A DNA stretch of 64,000 bases from Nocardiopsis alborubida. GTDB taxonomy: Bacteria; Actinomycetota; Actinomycetes; Streptosporangiales; Streptosporangiaceae. Shown one piece after another: positions 1 to 10,014 of the stretch. The translations under genes and the position numbers were made by a program. The notes under the pieces were generated by a model. The model saw only the letters and a list, made by a program, of their open reading frames with translations, was not told where the DNA came from and searched no databases. Location: positions 62,001-126,000 of the forward strand of contig NZ_JAAXPG010000023.1 of assembly GCF_012396365.1 (NCBI RefSeq), written 5' to 3'. Numbering within the stretch: position 1 is the first letter of the stretch; each line of letters starts with the position of its first letter.

Positions 1-25
1 CAGGCCTGAACACCCGGGAAGCACC

Positions 26-643
<618 letters not shown>

Positions 644-804
644 CGGGGGCGGACACGACCGGCGGCCGGTAACGGCAGGGCCGGGCGTCCGACCGGCGGC
701 GGAGGTTCCAGCGGCCGCTGGCGGCGGGGAGTCCGGTGCCCCGCCGGAAGCGGTTCCGCCTCGGGGTACCGCGACTGTCCGCGACCGCTGGAATACTGCT
801 GCGC

Positions 805-3800
805 ATGCCCCTCTCCCTCCCCTCGGCCCCCTCCTCCTCGACGCTCCTGCTGGACCGGGCCCGGGCCCAGGACCCCGGCCGCCGACAGCAGGCCCTCGAA
901 CTGCTCGACGCGGTCGGGGCGCGGCTGGCCCTGCGCCACCGCGCCCGGGGACGCCTCATGTCCGACCTGGCGGAGCACTTCGCCTCCTCCGGCCTGCCCG
1001 AGGCGTACCTGCCCTGGTTCTGGGACACGGTCGGCCACCGCCTGGTCGAACCGGACAGGAAGCGCGCGGGGTCGGCCTTCACCCGGGCGCGCGAGGCGGA
1101 GGCCGCGCACGCGCTCCCCGTCGATCCCCATCACACCGTGGAGAACGCCCTGCTCTTCGCCCGGTACGGCGCCCTCCCCGCCAAGGAGTTGGGCGCCCAC
1201 CGCACCAGGCTCGCCGCGCTCCTGCCGCCCCGGGAGGCGCACCGGGAGTTCCTGCGCTTCCTGGACTCCTGGACGGCCGGCTGCGCACCGGTCCCCGCCG
1301 GGCTGCCCTCCCGGCTGCGCGCCTCGGCCGGAGCGGCGGGGCTGGGGAGGGCCGAGGAGGCGCGTGCCCTGGGCCGGGTGCTGGCGGCCTCCGGGGGACG
1401 CGAGATCCCGGTGAGCGTGCTGGAGGCGGCGGGCCGGGTCTTCGCCGAGGCGCCGCCGTCCGAGGAGGACCGCCCCGGCCTGGCCGTCCTCTTCCCCGCC
1501 TCGGTCACCGACGGCGCCCCGTGGCTGCGTCTTCTGGAGACCACCGGCGTCGCCGAGGACATGGCTCAAGGGCGCCTGCTCCCGGAGGGCGGCTACGGCG
1601 CCTGGCTGTCGCGCTACTTCTTCATGTACGGCTACCGGTGGGTGGGCCAGGGCGTGACCCGGCAGCGGATGCCCGGGGAGCTGTACGCGCTGCTGGGGCG
1701 CATCGCCCCGCGGATCCGCGAGGAGAAGGCCCCCGTGCGCCTCTACGAGGGCCGCTACCGGCACGGCCGCGTGGACGGCGAACTCGTGAGGGCCTGCGAG
1801 TTCCACGGCATCGTGGTGGACCTGCCCGCGGGGGTCGGGCGCCCCCTCCGCGGCCCCCGGAACACCGAGGGCGGGACGAGGCCGCACCCGCGGTTCCTGG
1901 AGCAGATGAACGCCGAGGTCGAACGGGTCCGGGACGGCCTGCTGGAGTCGGCCGGCAGGGGGCTCATCGAACTCGACGCCTGCCTCTCCCACGAGGTCAT
2001 GCGGAACCTGGACGAGGTCGAGGAGATCCTGGACGGGCTCGACCTGGCCGCGCCTTTGGCCCGCACCCTCCGGTTCGGGGTGCCCGGCGAGTACGGCTGG
2101 CGGGCCTTCGAGGAGGCCGTGGCCGAGATCGGCGCCCGCGACGGCGGCGTCCGGGGCATGACCTCCACCTGGCCGGTGCTGACCGTCTACGGCAGGGACG
2201 CGGCGGTGGCCGTGGACCACCGGGAGAGGCGCGGGTCCTGCTCCTTCACCCTGCCCGAGGACGCCGACGAGCACACCGTGCACTTCGTGGGCGGGGACTT
2301 CCAGGTGTCCTGGACCACCAGCGGGAAGACCGACGGCCACCGGTCGCAGCGGGCGCTGTGGTGCTCGGTGCCCGAGGACGTGTTCGACACGGCCTCATCC
2401 CCGGCCCTCTTCAACCACGGCAGCGCCCACTGCCACGACCTCGGCCTCGTCCTGGCCTCTCCGGACGGGGGCCGCTACGACCAGGACGGGGTCCTGCGCC
2501 CCGGGGACCGCCGGGGCGTCGCACAGGTCCACGACCACCTGGGAGACGGCACACGCGTCTGGTCGAACACCGGCCAGGGCGACAGCGGTTTTCCGGAGGT
2601 GGACGCGGCCACCGGCGTCAGCGGAGGCCTCACCTGCCCCGACTTCCTCACCCCGGACCCCCGGCTGGGTTACGTCGACTACCTGGACACGCGCCTGCAC
2701 CTGGTCGGCCTGCCGGAGGGGGTGGACGACTCCCCGCTGGGTTCGGCGGACGGGCTCGCGGGCTTCCGCGTCGTCTGGACCGGCCCCGGCGCGGAGGGGG
2801 ACCTGCAGGCCCAGCGGGCCCTGGAGGGCACCGACAAGCGGCGCGCTCCGCTCCCCGACCACCCGGGTCTCACGTACTGGGGTGTCCTGCGCATGCCCGG
2901 CGGGACCGCGGAAGGGCTGCTGGCCTACCGCTGGAAGGAGGGCCACACGGTGATCCAGTGCCGGGACGCCGACGACCGCTCCCTGCTCTGGGAGACCTGG
3001 GCCTACCCCAAGGCCCGGCTGAGGAACCACGAGGGCAACGGCCTGCTCCCCCTGATGCCGCCGCCCGCCTTCTGGCACTTCCTGTCCCCGCGCGACCCGG
3101 CCGCCTCCCGCGCCCTGCGCCGGGTGGACGAGGCCACCGCGCGCCGACTCATCGAGGCGGCCCTGCACGCGCCCGGCGCCGAGGACCCCTCCTCCCCCGA
3201 GGCGCTGCTCGCATCCTCGGCCCGGACCTCGCCCGTCCGCGCGGCCGCCGTGCGCGAGGCCCTGTCCCGCCTGCTGCCCGAAGTCACCGACGAGGCACTG
3301 ATCGACGGCACGGGCGGCCTGGTGTGGGCGGTGCTGTGGGCCGCCGAACTGCGCCTGCGCCGCGAGGAGATGTCCCGGCGCACCGCGCTCGTGCGCGCCG
3401 GCACCCTGCTGAGACCCCTGGCGGAGGCCATCGACGCGGATCTGGAGAAGGCGCTGGCGGGACTGTTCGACTCCCCGGAGACAGCGTTCCGCTCCTCCTC
3501 CCGCGACCTGGCGGCCACGGTCACCGCCCTGACCGCCGACGGCGCGCGGCTGCGCGGCCGCACCGACGAACACACCCGGAGACTGAGCCCGCCCGGCGCG
3601 CCCGCGCGCTGGGACCCCCTGCTCGGCCGCACCGACGCGGTCCTGTGGCGCCTGGCCACCGGCGGCGCGGGCCCCCGCGAGCGCGAGGCGCTGGTGGCGC
3701 TGCTGCGCGTGTGGGCCGATCAGCCCTTCGCTGAACGGGGGACGGCGTGGGTGTGCGGCCTGGCCACCGGCGCCTCGCTCGCGCCCCTGCTGGCCGCCGG

Positions 3801-5454
3801 GCGGGCCGTCATCGTCGAACCGCCCTCTCCCCTGCTGCGCAGGCACGGCAGGGAGGCGCGACACTGGTCGGGCCGCTATCTGCCGGAGCGGCGCTATGTC
3901 TACGTGCGCGCGGAGTCGGCCCCCGCACCAGAGGGGGCCGAGGAGCAGGACCCGGTGCGGATCGAACGCGACGAGGCCGCCCGGCTGCACCGCTTCCTGG
4001 AACTCCTCGACCGGCGGGGCCCGGTGGTGTTCGGTCCCGAGGCGGTCGCGGCCTTCCGCACGATCACACGGGTCGCCGGGGCCACCGCCGAGTTCGTCCT
4101 GTCCGGGGAGTTCGGCCGTCCCAGGGCAGCGCCGGAGAAGGGCGCCGCCCGCGCGGAGTACCGCAGGACGGGCGCGAGGCTGAGCAACGAGCAGCGCCGC
4201 GGGATGCTTCTGGCAGCCGTGCCCGAGGACCCGGCCGATCTGTGGGAGCCCGGCGGCACCGTCGCCGCGGCCGAGCGCATGGCCCGGGCGTGGGTCGGAC
4301 TCCTGGGGGCGCAGCCGACCCGGGCCGAACGGGCCGCCGCGAAGGCCGAGGCCGAGGTACCCGACCTGTTCGCGGCGGACCTGGCCATGGACCCCTCCTG
4401 GACCGGCCTGCTCGCCGACTCCTCCGGGGAGGGCCACGCCGCCGCCGACCAGCCCCGCCACCTGGTCCAGAACTCCTGGGGGAGCCTGGAGGTCCGTCGC
4501 GATGACACCAGGGAGAGGATCCACGGTGTCGGCGCCCTCGCCCTGCTCTTCCGCGACCCGGCCACCGTGCTCTCCTGGGCCGCGCTCCAACTGCCGGTGG
4601 GCCATCCCGCCGCCGCGGGAGCGGCGCAGCTGCACGCGCGCCTCTCGGCGGGGCTGCGCCGCCCCGGGTCGTACGTTCCGCTGTCCTGTGACGTGCCCGC
4701 CCCCGCGGTCCGGGCGTGGGCGGAGCGGGCCGGGGCCGACCCCGTCCGGGTCGGGCCGGAGCGCGCCCTCGAACCCGGCTCCGCCGCGTGGCCGATGCAC
4801 AGCGACGGCGTTCTCGTCCTCCACGAGCCCAGGATGGACCGCCCGGTCGTGCCCGTGCTGCTGACCGCGGGGCTGTTCGACCCCGCCGCCGTCGAGCGCA
4901 CGGTGGAGGCGCTGGCCGGACTGGACCTGCGCGACACCGTCCGGGAGGTCCGCAGGGCGGCGGCGTTGTACGGCGGCATGGCCCGCATGGCCGCGCGCGC
5001 GGCCGACACCCCGGTCCCGGCGGGCGGTTTCGAGGCCGACCCGCGCCTGAGCGTCCCGGACCTGGTGGAGGAGGTCGCGGGCAGGCTGGACGTGGACGCC
5101 GACGCGGCGGCGCTGTACCTGCAACTGCTCACCCTGTCCCGGCCCACCGACCGCAACGTGCGCCGGTGGAACCGCTGGGCGCCCGCGCACCACAAGAGGA
5201 CCGCCGCCCGCCTCCTGGAAACCGGCGCGGTCGAGCAGGGCAGGCGTTCGCGGGCCGGTCGGACGCTCTTCGTCCCCGGTGACTGGACCGAGCTCAGGGC
5301 CCCGCACCTGCCCCTGGAGACGGCCAAGCTCGGCTCCCACCTGGCCCGGGCCAGGATCGACAAGCGGATCGAGGGGCCCCTCGCCGGGGTGTGGCCCGTG
5401 GCGCCCGTACACGAGATGTTCGCCCGGGCCTGGGAGGAACAGGGCAGAGCCTGA
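805..5454 (+). CDS. Large uncharacterised actinobacterial protein (about 1549 aa)
   Basis: One uninterrupted frame of 1549 codons from the ATG at 805; an upstream in-frame ATG at 736 would add 23 poorly coding residues. I do not recognise a catalytic family. There is no signal peptide or membrane segment. The chain is rich in Arg, Ala, Glu and Leu. An N-terminal helical region (about 1-330) is followed by a beta-rich middle with many Trp and Gly (about 440-760), then a helical C-terminal half. The last 150 residues contain a short basic stretch that could be a winged-helix-like fold (inference). It is monocistronic between an ABC ATPase and an SDR gene. Proteins of this size in actinobacteria are sometimes annotated as DNA-binding, but nothing here proves that. 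Confidence 0.75.
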   Translation: MPLSLPSAPSSSTLLLDRARAQDPGRRQQALELLDAVGARLALRHRARGRLMSDLAEHFASSGLPEAYLPWFWDTVGHRLVEPDRKRAGSAFTRAREAEAAHALPVDPHHTVENALLFARYGALPAKELGAHRTRLAALLPPREAHREFLRFLDSWTAGCAPVPAGLPSRLRASAGAAGLGRAEEARALGRVLAASGGREIPVSVLEAAGRVFAEAPPSEEDRPGLAVLFPASVTDGAPWLRLLETTGVAEDMAQGRLLPEGGYGAWLSRYFFMYGYRWVGQGVTRQRMPGELYALLGRIAPRIREEKAPVRLYEGRYRHGRVDGELVRACEFHGIVVDLPAGVGRPLRGPRNTEGGTRPHPRFLEQMNAEVERVRDGLLESAGRGLIELDACLSHEVMRNLDEVEEILDGLDLAAPLARTLRFGVPGEYGWRAFEEAVAEIGARDGGVRGMTSTWPVLTVYGRDAAVAVDHRERRGSCSFTLPEDADEHTVHFVGGDFQVSWTTSGKTDGHRSQRALWCSVPEDVFDTASSPALFNHGSAHCHDLGLVLASPDGGRYDQDGVLRPGDRRGVAQVHDHLGDGTRVWSNTGQGDSGFPEVDAATGVSGGLTCPDFLTPDPRLGYVDYLDTRLHLVGLPEGVDDSPLGSADGLAGFRVVWTGPGAEGDLQAQRALEGTDKRRAPLPDHPGLTYWGVLRMPGGTAEGLLAYRWKEGHTVIQCRDADDRSLLWETWAYPKARLRNHEGNGLLPLMPPPAFWHFLSPRDPAASRALRRVDEATARRLIEAALHAPGAEDPSSPEALLASSARTSPVRAAAVREALSRLLPEVTDEALIDGTGGLVWAVLWAAELRLRREEMSRRTALVRAGTLLRPLAEAIDADLEKALAGLFDSPETAFRSSSRDLAATVTALTADGARLRGRTDEHTRRLSPPGAPARWDPLLGRTDAVLWRLATGGAGPREREALVALLRVWADQPFAERGTAWVCGLATGASLAPLLAAGRAVIVEPPSPLLRRHGREARHWSGRYLPERRYVYVRAESAPAPEGAEEQDPVRIERDEAARLHRFLELLDRRGPVVFGPEAVAAFRTITRVAGATAEFVLSGEFGRPRAAPEKGAARAEYRRTGARLSNEQRRGMLLAAVPEDPADLWEPGGTVAAAERMARAWVGLLGAQPTRAERAAAKAEAEVPDLFAADLAMDPSWTGLLADSSGEGHAAADQPRHLVQNSWGSLEVRRDDTRERIHGVGALALLFRDPATVLSWAALQLPVGHPAAAGAAQLHARLSAGLRRPGSYVPLSCDVPAPAVRAWAERAGADPVRVGPERALEPGSAAWPMHSDGVLVLHEPRMDRPVVPVLLTAGLFDPAAVERTVEALAGLDLRDTVREVRRAAALYGGMARMAARAADTPVPAGGFEADPRLSVPDLVEEVAGRLDVDADAAALYLQLLTLSRPTDRNVRRWNRWAPAHHKRTAARLLETGAVEQGRRSRAGRTLFVPGDWTELRAPHLPLETAKLGSHLARARIDKRIEGPLAGVWPVAPVHEMFARAWEEQGRA

Positions 5455-5794
5455 CACCTGGTGCCCGTGTGTTCCCCGGCGATCGTGCCGACGGCGGAGA
5501 GGAGCGCGTGGAACAACGTGGGCCTCCCCGGAGCCCGCGGCTCCCGGTGACGGGGCCCGCCCGCGCCGGGGGACCGTGGACGGTGACGGACCAGGAGCCC
5601 TTCCCCCGATCGCGCGGACCACGCCCGTCCCCGCGGCTGTGTGGGGTGTTCGCGTCCGGCCCCCGATCGGGCGGATCATTCCGGGACGGGGCCCGCGCTG
5701 TGGAACAACCAGGATGACGGACTAGAGTGCCGTCCATGCCTGATCACCGGACCTCTCTCCCCGCCCCGACCGCCACGGCTCGCGGAGGGCTCCG
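5455..5794. other. Intergenic region, possible promoter only
   Basis: The 340 bp between the large protein and the SDR gene contain no convincing coding sequence. A TAGAGT hexamer at 5723-5728 fits the actinobacterial -10 pattern TAnnnT and lies about 65 bp before the SDR start, but its -35 (around 5701) is poor. Nothing else was seen. Confidence 0.4.
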
Positions 5795-6532
5795 GTGAGC
5801 CGCGCCGTCCTGGTCACCGGCGCCGCCCGGGGCATCGGCCGGGCCGTGGCCACCGCGTTCGCGGAGCTGGGCGACCGGGTCGCCGTGCACTACGCGACCC
5901 GCCGCGCCGAGGCCGAGGCCACCCTGGCCGGGCTCCCCGGTGAGGGGCACGTCCTCCTCCAGGCCGACATCGCCGACCCCGACGCGGCCGCCGACCTGGT
6001 CGGGCGGGCGACCACCCATCTGGGCGGGCTCGACGTCCTGGTCAACAACGCCGCGGTCAACACGGCCCACCCCCTGGCCACGACCTCCTACGAGCAGTGG
6101 CGGCGGGCCTGGCGGACCACCATGGACGTGAACGTGTTCGGCGCCGCCAACACCAGCTACCTGGCCGCCCGGCACATGATCGACCACGGGGTGCGCGGCC
6201 GCATCGTCAACGTCGGATCGCGCGGCGCCTACCGGGGTGAGCCCGACCACCCGGCCTACGGCGCGAGCAAGGCCGCCCTGCACTCCCTGGGCCAGTCGCT
6301 GGCCGTCGCCCTGGCCCCGCACGGCATCACCGTGGCCTCCGTCGCTCCGGGGTTCGTGGAGACCGAGCGCGTGGCCGAGCGCCTCACCGACCGGGTGCGC
6401 GCCGACAGCCCCTTCGGGCGTGTGGCCTCCCCCGAGGAGGTCGCCGCCGCCGTGCGCTACCTCGCCTCGCCCGAGGCCGTGTGGTCCTCCGGCGCCGTCC
6501 TGGACGTCAACGGCGCCTCGTACCTGCGCTGA
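5795..6532 (+). CDS. SDR family NAD(P)-dependent oxidoreductase
   Basis: A 245-aa classical short-chain dehydrogenase/reductase that would reduce or oxidise a hydroxyl/carbonyl substrate in the cytoplasm. The glycine-rich cofactor motif TGAARGIG is at residues 8-15, the structural NNA at 85-87, the catalytic Ser at 142 (GSRGAY), Tyr 155 and Lys 159 (YGASK), and the proline-glycine segment VAPGFVET follows. It ends in the usual substrate-loop and dimer-interface sequence. The start is a GTG preceded by a purine-rich GGAGG at a workable distance. It closely resembles FabG-type 3-oxoacyl reductases, but the substrate is not deducible. It is probably monocistronic. Confidence 0.93.
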   Translation: MSRAVLVTGAARGIGRAVATAFAELGDRVAVHYATRRAEAEATLAGLPGEGHVLLQADIADPDAAADLVGRATTHLGGLDVLVNNAAVNTAHPLATTSYEQWRRAWRTTMDVNVFGAANTSYLAARHMIDHGVRGRIVNVGSRGAYRGEPDHPAYGASKAALHSLGQSLAVALAPHGITVASVAPGFVETERVAERLTDRVRADSPFGRVASPEEVAAAVRYLASPEAVWSSGAVLDVNGASYLR

Positions 6533-6737
6533 CCGGCGCGGTCCGGGACGTGCCGCGCCTCGCGGGGTCCGCTGGCACGGGCGCCCGTCCGGACGGGCCC
6601 TCGGTCGGTAGCCGGGGTCAGAGGCCACCCGTCGGGACGGGCCCGTGGTCCGCGCCCAGGAGTTCGCGGTCGGGGTGGGGGCCGGGGCCGACGCGGCGGT
6701 CAGGGTCGGCGGTCGGCCAACGGATTTCGTGAAACCC

Positions 6738-6766
6738 CTGACCGGGAAGCAGGAAGGGTCTAGTGT
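6738..6766 (+). promoter_or_regulatory. Predicted promoter for the small protein gene at 6832
   Basis: CTGACC (6738-6743) and TAGTGT (6761-6766) are separated by 17 bp. They match the actinobacterial housekeeping pattern, with TAnnnT as the -10, and lie about 65 bp before the ATG. Confidence 0.5.
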
Positions 6767-6831
6767 GCTGGATGCCAGCCGCACGACCCGCTTTCCGCAG
6801 CACGGTTCCCGGATCGCCCCCAGGTGAGGCC

Positions 6832-7116
6832 ATGCCCGATCACACCGAACCCCGCACCTTCGACGCCGTGCTCCAGGAGTTCCGGCGGAGGAACCCCGGC
6901 TGGACCCTGCGCTGCAACCCCGGCGCCGTCCCCGGCCGCCGCTGGGCGGCGGACAGCATCGAGCCGCCCACCGCCGAGGAGATCGACTGGGGCTTCAGGA
7001 ACACCATCCTCGGCCCCGAGATCGCCACGGTGCAAAAGCGCCTCACCCGGAAGCGCGAGGCCCTGGAGCGCTGGGAGCGGGCCCGGCAGGAGGAGTGGGA
7101 CGACTGGGAGGAATGA
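6832..7116 (+). CDS. Small hypothetical protein (94 aa)
   Basis: Starts at the ATG at 6832; the longer in-frame ATG at 6763 overlaps the predicted promoter and encodes poor sequence. The 94 residues are hydrophilic. An acidic/basic amphipathic tail rich in Glu, Arg and Trp forms a likely long C-terminal helix (about 60-94). There is no signal peptide or transmembrane segment. I do not recognise the family. Its own promoter-like sequence upstream and good third-position GC support a real gene. It converges with the DUF5685 gene. Confidence 0.6.
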   Translation: MPDHTEPRTFDAVLQEFRRRNPGWTLRCNPGAVPGRRWAADSIEPPTAEEIDWGFRNTILGPEIATVQKRLTRKREALERWERARQEEWDDWEE

Positions 7117-7248
7117 GGGGCCGGGAGACCGTCCCCGCGTCCGGTGACGCGTGTACCCGCAGGGAGCGTCCTCGACCCGCCGCCTGCGTCCGGTGCACGC
7201 GCCTCCCGGGAGAGTCGTCCTCAGCTCCCGCCCCGTGCGGCCTGAACG

Positions 7249-8496
7249 TCAGTCGCAGCAACAGCAGTCGCAACAGTTACAGCAGTTGCAGCACTCACAG
7301 GCATCGCACCACGAGCTCCGCGGCTTGCCCGACCACGGCCCGGGGTGGGGGTCGCGGCAGCAGAACTGGCAGGTGCCGCACATGAACAGCGCCACCGCGC
7401 AACCCGCCAGAACGCCCCGCTGTTTGGGCGGGTGCCGGAGTTCGGGGGTGTCGCACGAACAGGAGGCGCAGCAGCCGCCCTTGTCCCGGGGCCCACCGGA
7501 ACCGGACCCCTCCCCGCCGGAGCCGCCCCCGTGCCCACCGCCGTGGTGGGCTCCGTGGGCCCCGCTCCCGTTCCCTCCCCGCTGGTGGGGCGGCTGCTGG
7601 TGATGGGGGTGGTGGCTCTGGCGCTGCCCCTGGTGCGGATACCCGCCGTGGGCGAAGACCCGGTCGACGGCGCGGTGCAGCTCCCCCACCAGGAGTGCGC
7701 GAACCAGGCGGTCGTCGACGAACTCGGCCTCCCGCAACGCCAGCCGCACGCCCAGGACGGCGTCGTCGCACAGCTCGCGGGCCCGGTCGAGCCCGGTTCC
7801 GGTGGCCGTGAGCGGGTTCCAGGCGCCCTTCTCCCGGTCCTCCACGCGGTCCTCGACCGCGTCCAGCAGGTGGGCTACGCGGCCGAACAGGCGTCCCGCC
7901 TCGCGCAGGGGTTCGGCGTTGGCGGGCCGTCCCGCCAGGACGGCGGTGTGCGCGAACGCCTCGCCGGTGGCCTCCTCGGTCGGCCGGGTCACCGTCAGGA
8001 CGTCGGTGCCCGGTCCCGCAGAGGACTCGGCCTCCCGCTGGCGGTCGACCACCGCGACCAGTCCGGCGCCGTCGAAGCCGAGCCCGGCGCCCGCCTCACG
8101 CGCGTCGCGCCGCCAGCGCTCGGCCACCCGTCCGGCGAGCGCGCGCACGCCGCGGCGGGCGTAGGGGCCGTCGCCGTCCTCGATGTGGTCGGCGATCTTG
8201 GCCGAGGCGAGCATCAGCGACACCGCGGCCGCCAGGCGCGCGCCGGAGCCGTCGGCGACATCGGCCCCGCGCATGCCGCGCAGGGGGCAGCGACCAGCCC
8301 TGCGCGTGCCCGCGCACTCCTCGGACTGCGCCGCGGCCAGGACCGACACCACCAGACCGTCGTAGTTGGTGGCGATCCGGGACGCCTGGCCGTGGTCGTC
8401 GCGCAGCGCCAGGCACAGCCCGCACATGTGCGACATCCACTCCTCGGCCAGTCCGTCGGACAGCGTGTGCCGACAGGGACGCAGGATTCCGAACAC
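7249..8496 (-). CDS. DUF5685 family protein with extreme Cys-rich tail
   Basis: 415 aa. The N-terminal half (about 1-260) has the DUF5685 character: a cysteine-containing opening (MFGILRPCRHTL, then MCGLCLAL), then a helical region with conserved cysteines (QSEEC, GRCPLRG). A Gly/His-rich low-complexity linker follows (about 275-325). The C-terminal 90 residues are packed with cysteine: CCASCSC, then CGTCQFCC, and a tail in which 12 of the last 19 residues are Cys (from WCDAC to the terminal Asp). Polyhistidine plus polycysteine suggests metal or Fe-S cluster binding or a disulfide-rich surface, which is inference. The family's function is unknown to me. It diverges from the oxidoreductase gene at 8811. 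Confidence 0.85.
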   Translation of the reverse strand: MFGILRPCRHTLSDGLAEEWMSHMCGLCLALRDDHGQASRIATNYDGLVVSVLAAAQSEECAGTRRAGRCPLRGMRGADVADGSGARLAAAVSLMLASAKIADHIEDGDGPYARRGVRALAGRVAERWRRDAREAGAGLGFDGAGLVAVVDRQREAESSAGPGTDVLTVTRPTEEATGEAFAHTAVLAGRPANAEPLREAGRLFGRVAHLLDAVEDRVEDREKGAWNPLTATGTGLDRARELCDDAVLGVRLALREAEFVDDRLVRALLVGELHRAVDRVFAHGGYPHQGQRQSHHPHHQQPPHQRGGNGSGAHGAHHGGGHGGGSGGEGSGSGGPRDKGGCCASCSCDTPELRHPPKQRGVLAGCAVALFMCGTCQFCCRDPHPGPWSGKPRSSWCDACECCNCCNCCDCCCCD

Positions 8497-8810
8497 GGAC
8501 TGACACCTCTTCTTCCGACCCCGCAGCGGTGGCGGGCTGTGCTGGACACCGGGGTTCGATGCCCGCGCCGCGCGGGAGGTTCCGGCCGTTCGGACCCCTT
8601 CCGCAGGGTTTCGGGGACACGGTCGCGTTCACGCGGCCGGGTCCGCCCGCCGGGGCCCGTGCCAGTTAACGGGGCGATCCGAGAGGAACCGACGGCACTG
8701 TCTCTCACATCGGCCATAAGTGGAGGGATGCGTCCGTTTACGGCGTAGCGTGCACGAAGAGGACCCCGCACGGACCCGACGTGCGGCGGCTGACGGAGGG
8801 GAACAGGACA
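8497..8810. other. Divergent intergenic region
   Basis: The 314 bp between two divergent starts must hold both promoters. TAGCGT at 8746-8751 is a candidate -10 for the rightward gene, with no convincing -35. No coding sequence or strong repeat was seen. Confidence 0.3.
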
Positions 8811-9788
8811 GTGAGTCAGATGCGCGCGGCGCTGTACGACCGGTACGGCGGCCCGGAGGTGCTCTACGAGGGCACGATCGCCAAGCCCGGCACCGGCCCG
8901 GGGAAGGTGCTGGTGCGCGTGCACGCCGCCAGCGTGAACGGCGGCGAGCTGGTGGGCCGTGCGGGCGGGGTGCGCCTGGTGACCGGGCTGGTCGAGAGGG
9001 GCTTTCCCAAGCGGACCGGGATCGACTTCGCGGGCGAGGTCGTCGAGGTGGGGGCCGACGTCTCGGCGTTCGCACCGGGGGACCGGGTGTGGGGCGGGCT
9101 GCCCCGGACGTTCGGCAGCGCGGCCGAGTTCGTGGCCGTCGCGCCCCGGCAGCTGTCCCTCGCCCCGGCGGGGACCGACCTGGTCGAGGCCGCGGCCCTG
9201 CCCGGCGTCGGCACGACGGCCGTCACCGCGCTGCGGGACAAGGCCCGCCTCGCCCCGGGCGAGCGGTTGCTGGTGCGGGGCGCGAGCGGCGGAGTGGGCA
9301 GCGTCGCCGTCCAGCTCGGCCGGGCCTACGGCGCCCACGTCACCGCGCTGGCCGGGGCCAGGCACCTCGACTTCGTGCGGGAGCTGGGCGCCGACGAGGC
9401 CTTCGACTACGCCAGCACCGGCGCCGCCGACCTGCCGCCCTTCGACGTCGTCCTGGACACGGTGGGGACCGGGATGCCCGCCTACCGCAGGCGGCTGACC
9501 AGGAACGGGCGCATGGTCACCATCACCTTCGACACGGAGCGCATGCTCGCGTCGCTCTCCCACATCGTCACCTCGGCCGTCTTCGGTCCGCGCCGCATCC
9601 GCGCGTTCAGCGGCAACCCCGGGCACGAGCTCTTCGCCGAACTGACCCGCCTGACCGAGTCGGGAGCCATCCGCCCCGTCGTGGACAGGATCCTGCCCCT
9701 GGCCGAGATCGCCGAGGCCCACCGGGCGCTGGAGGCCGGAGGGATCCGGGGCAAGGTGGTGGTGCGCGTGGTCGATCCGGAGGCCTGA
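8811..9788 (+). CDS. NADP-dependent oxidoreductase, quinone reductase-like (MDR family)
   Basis: A 325-aa medium-chain reductase. The N-terminal GroES-like domain (about 1-115) contains GIDFAGEVVEVG and GDRVWGG. The Rossmann domain carries the nucleotide motif GASGGVGSVAVQLGRA (about 160-176). Zinc-ligand cysteines are absent, which points to the zinc-independent quinone reductase/zeta-crystallin branch. Start chosen at GTG 8811 because a strong GGAGGGG lies 9 bp upstream; an ATG at 8820 is an alternative. The predicted role is NADPH-dependent reduction of quinones or enones. A perfect hairpin terminator follows the stop codon. Confidence 0.92.
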   Translation: MSQMRAALYDRYGGPEVLYEGTIAKPGTGPGKVLVRVHAASVNGGELVGRAGGVRLVTGLVERGFPKRTGIDFAGEVVEVGADVSAFAPGDRVWGGLPRTFGSAAEFVAVAPRQLSLAPAGTDLVEAAALPGVGTTAVTALRDKARLAPGERLLVRGASGGVGSVAVQLGRAYGAHVTALAGARHLDFVRELGADEAFDYASTGAADLPPFDVVLDTVGTGMPAYRRRLTRNGRMVTITFDTERMLASLSHIVTSAVFGPRRIRAFSGNPGHELFAELTRLTESGAIRPVVDRILPLAEIAEAHRALEAGGIRGKVVVRVVDPEA

Positions 9789-9818
9789 GGCGAACGGCCG
9801 CGTCCGGTTCCGGCGCCC

Positions 9819-9850
9819 GGAGCGTGCCGTCCGCACGGGCGGCACGCTCC
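9819..9850 (+). terminator. Intrinsic terminator-like hairpin
   Basis: Perfect 11-bp stem GGAGCGTGCCG / CGGCACGCTCC with a 10-nt loop, 30 bp after the oxidoreductase stop. There is no U-tract, which is usual for actinobacterial terminators. Confidence 0.7.
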
Positions 9851-10014
9851 CCCCTGTCAGCGCCGGACCGTCGCGTCACCGGGCGCCACCGGGGGCAGTG
9901 CGGCGGTGGGACGGTCGGGCCGCCAGGAGGCGCTATCGTCCGTTGGGGCTGGAATCGCCCCGGCACGCCGCGGGAGCCCCGTCGCGCGGCCGCACACAGT
10001 GAGGAAGAACCGGC

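Noticed and set aside
7260..7310. Apparent CAG-type short repeat
   Set aside because: It is the reverse strand of Cys-rich codons at the DUF5685 C terminus, not an independent repeat or CRISPR.
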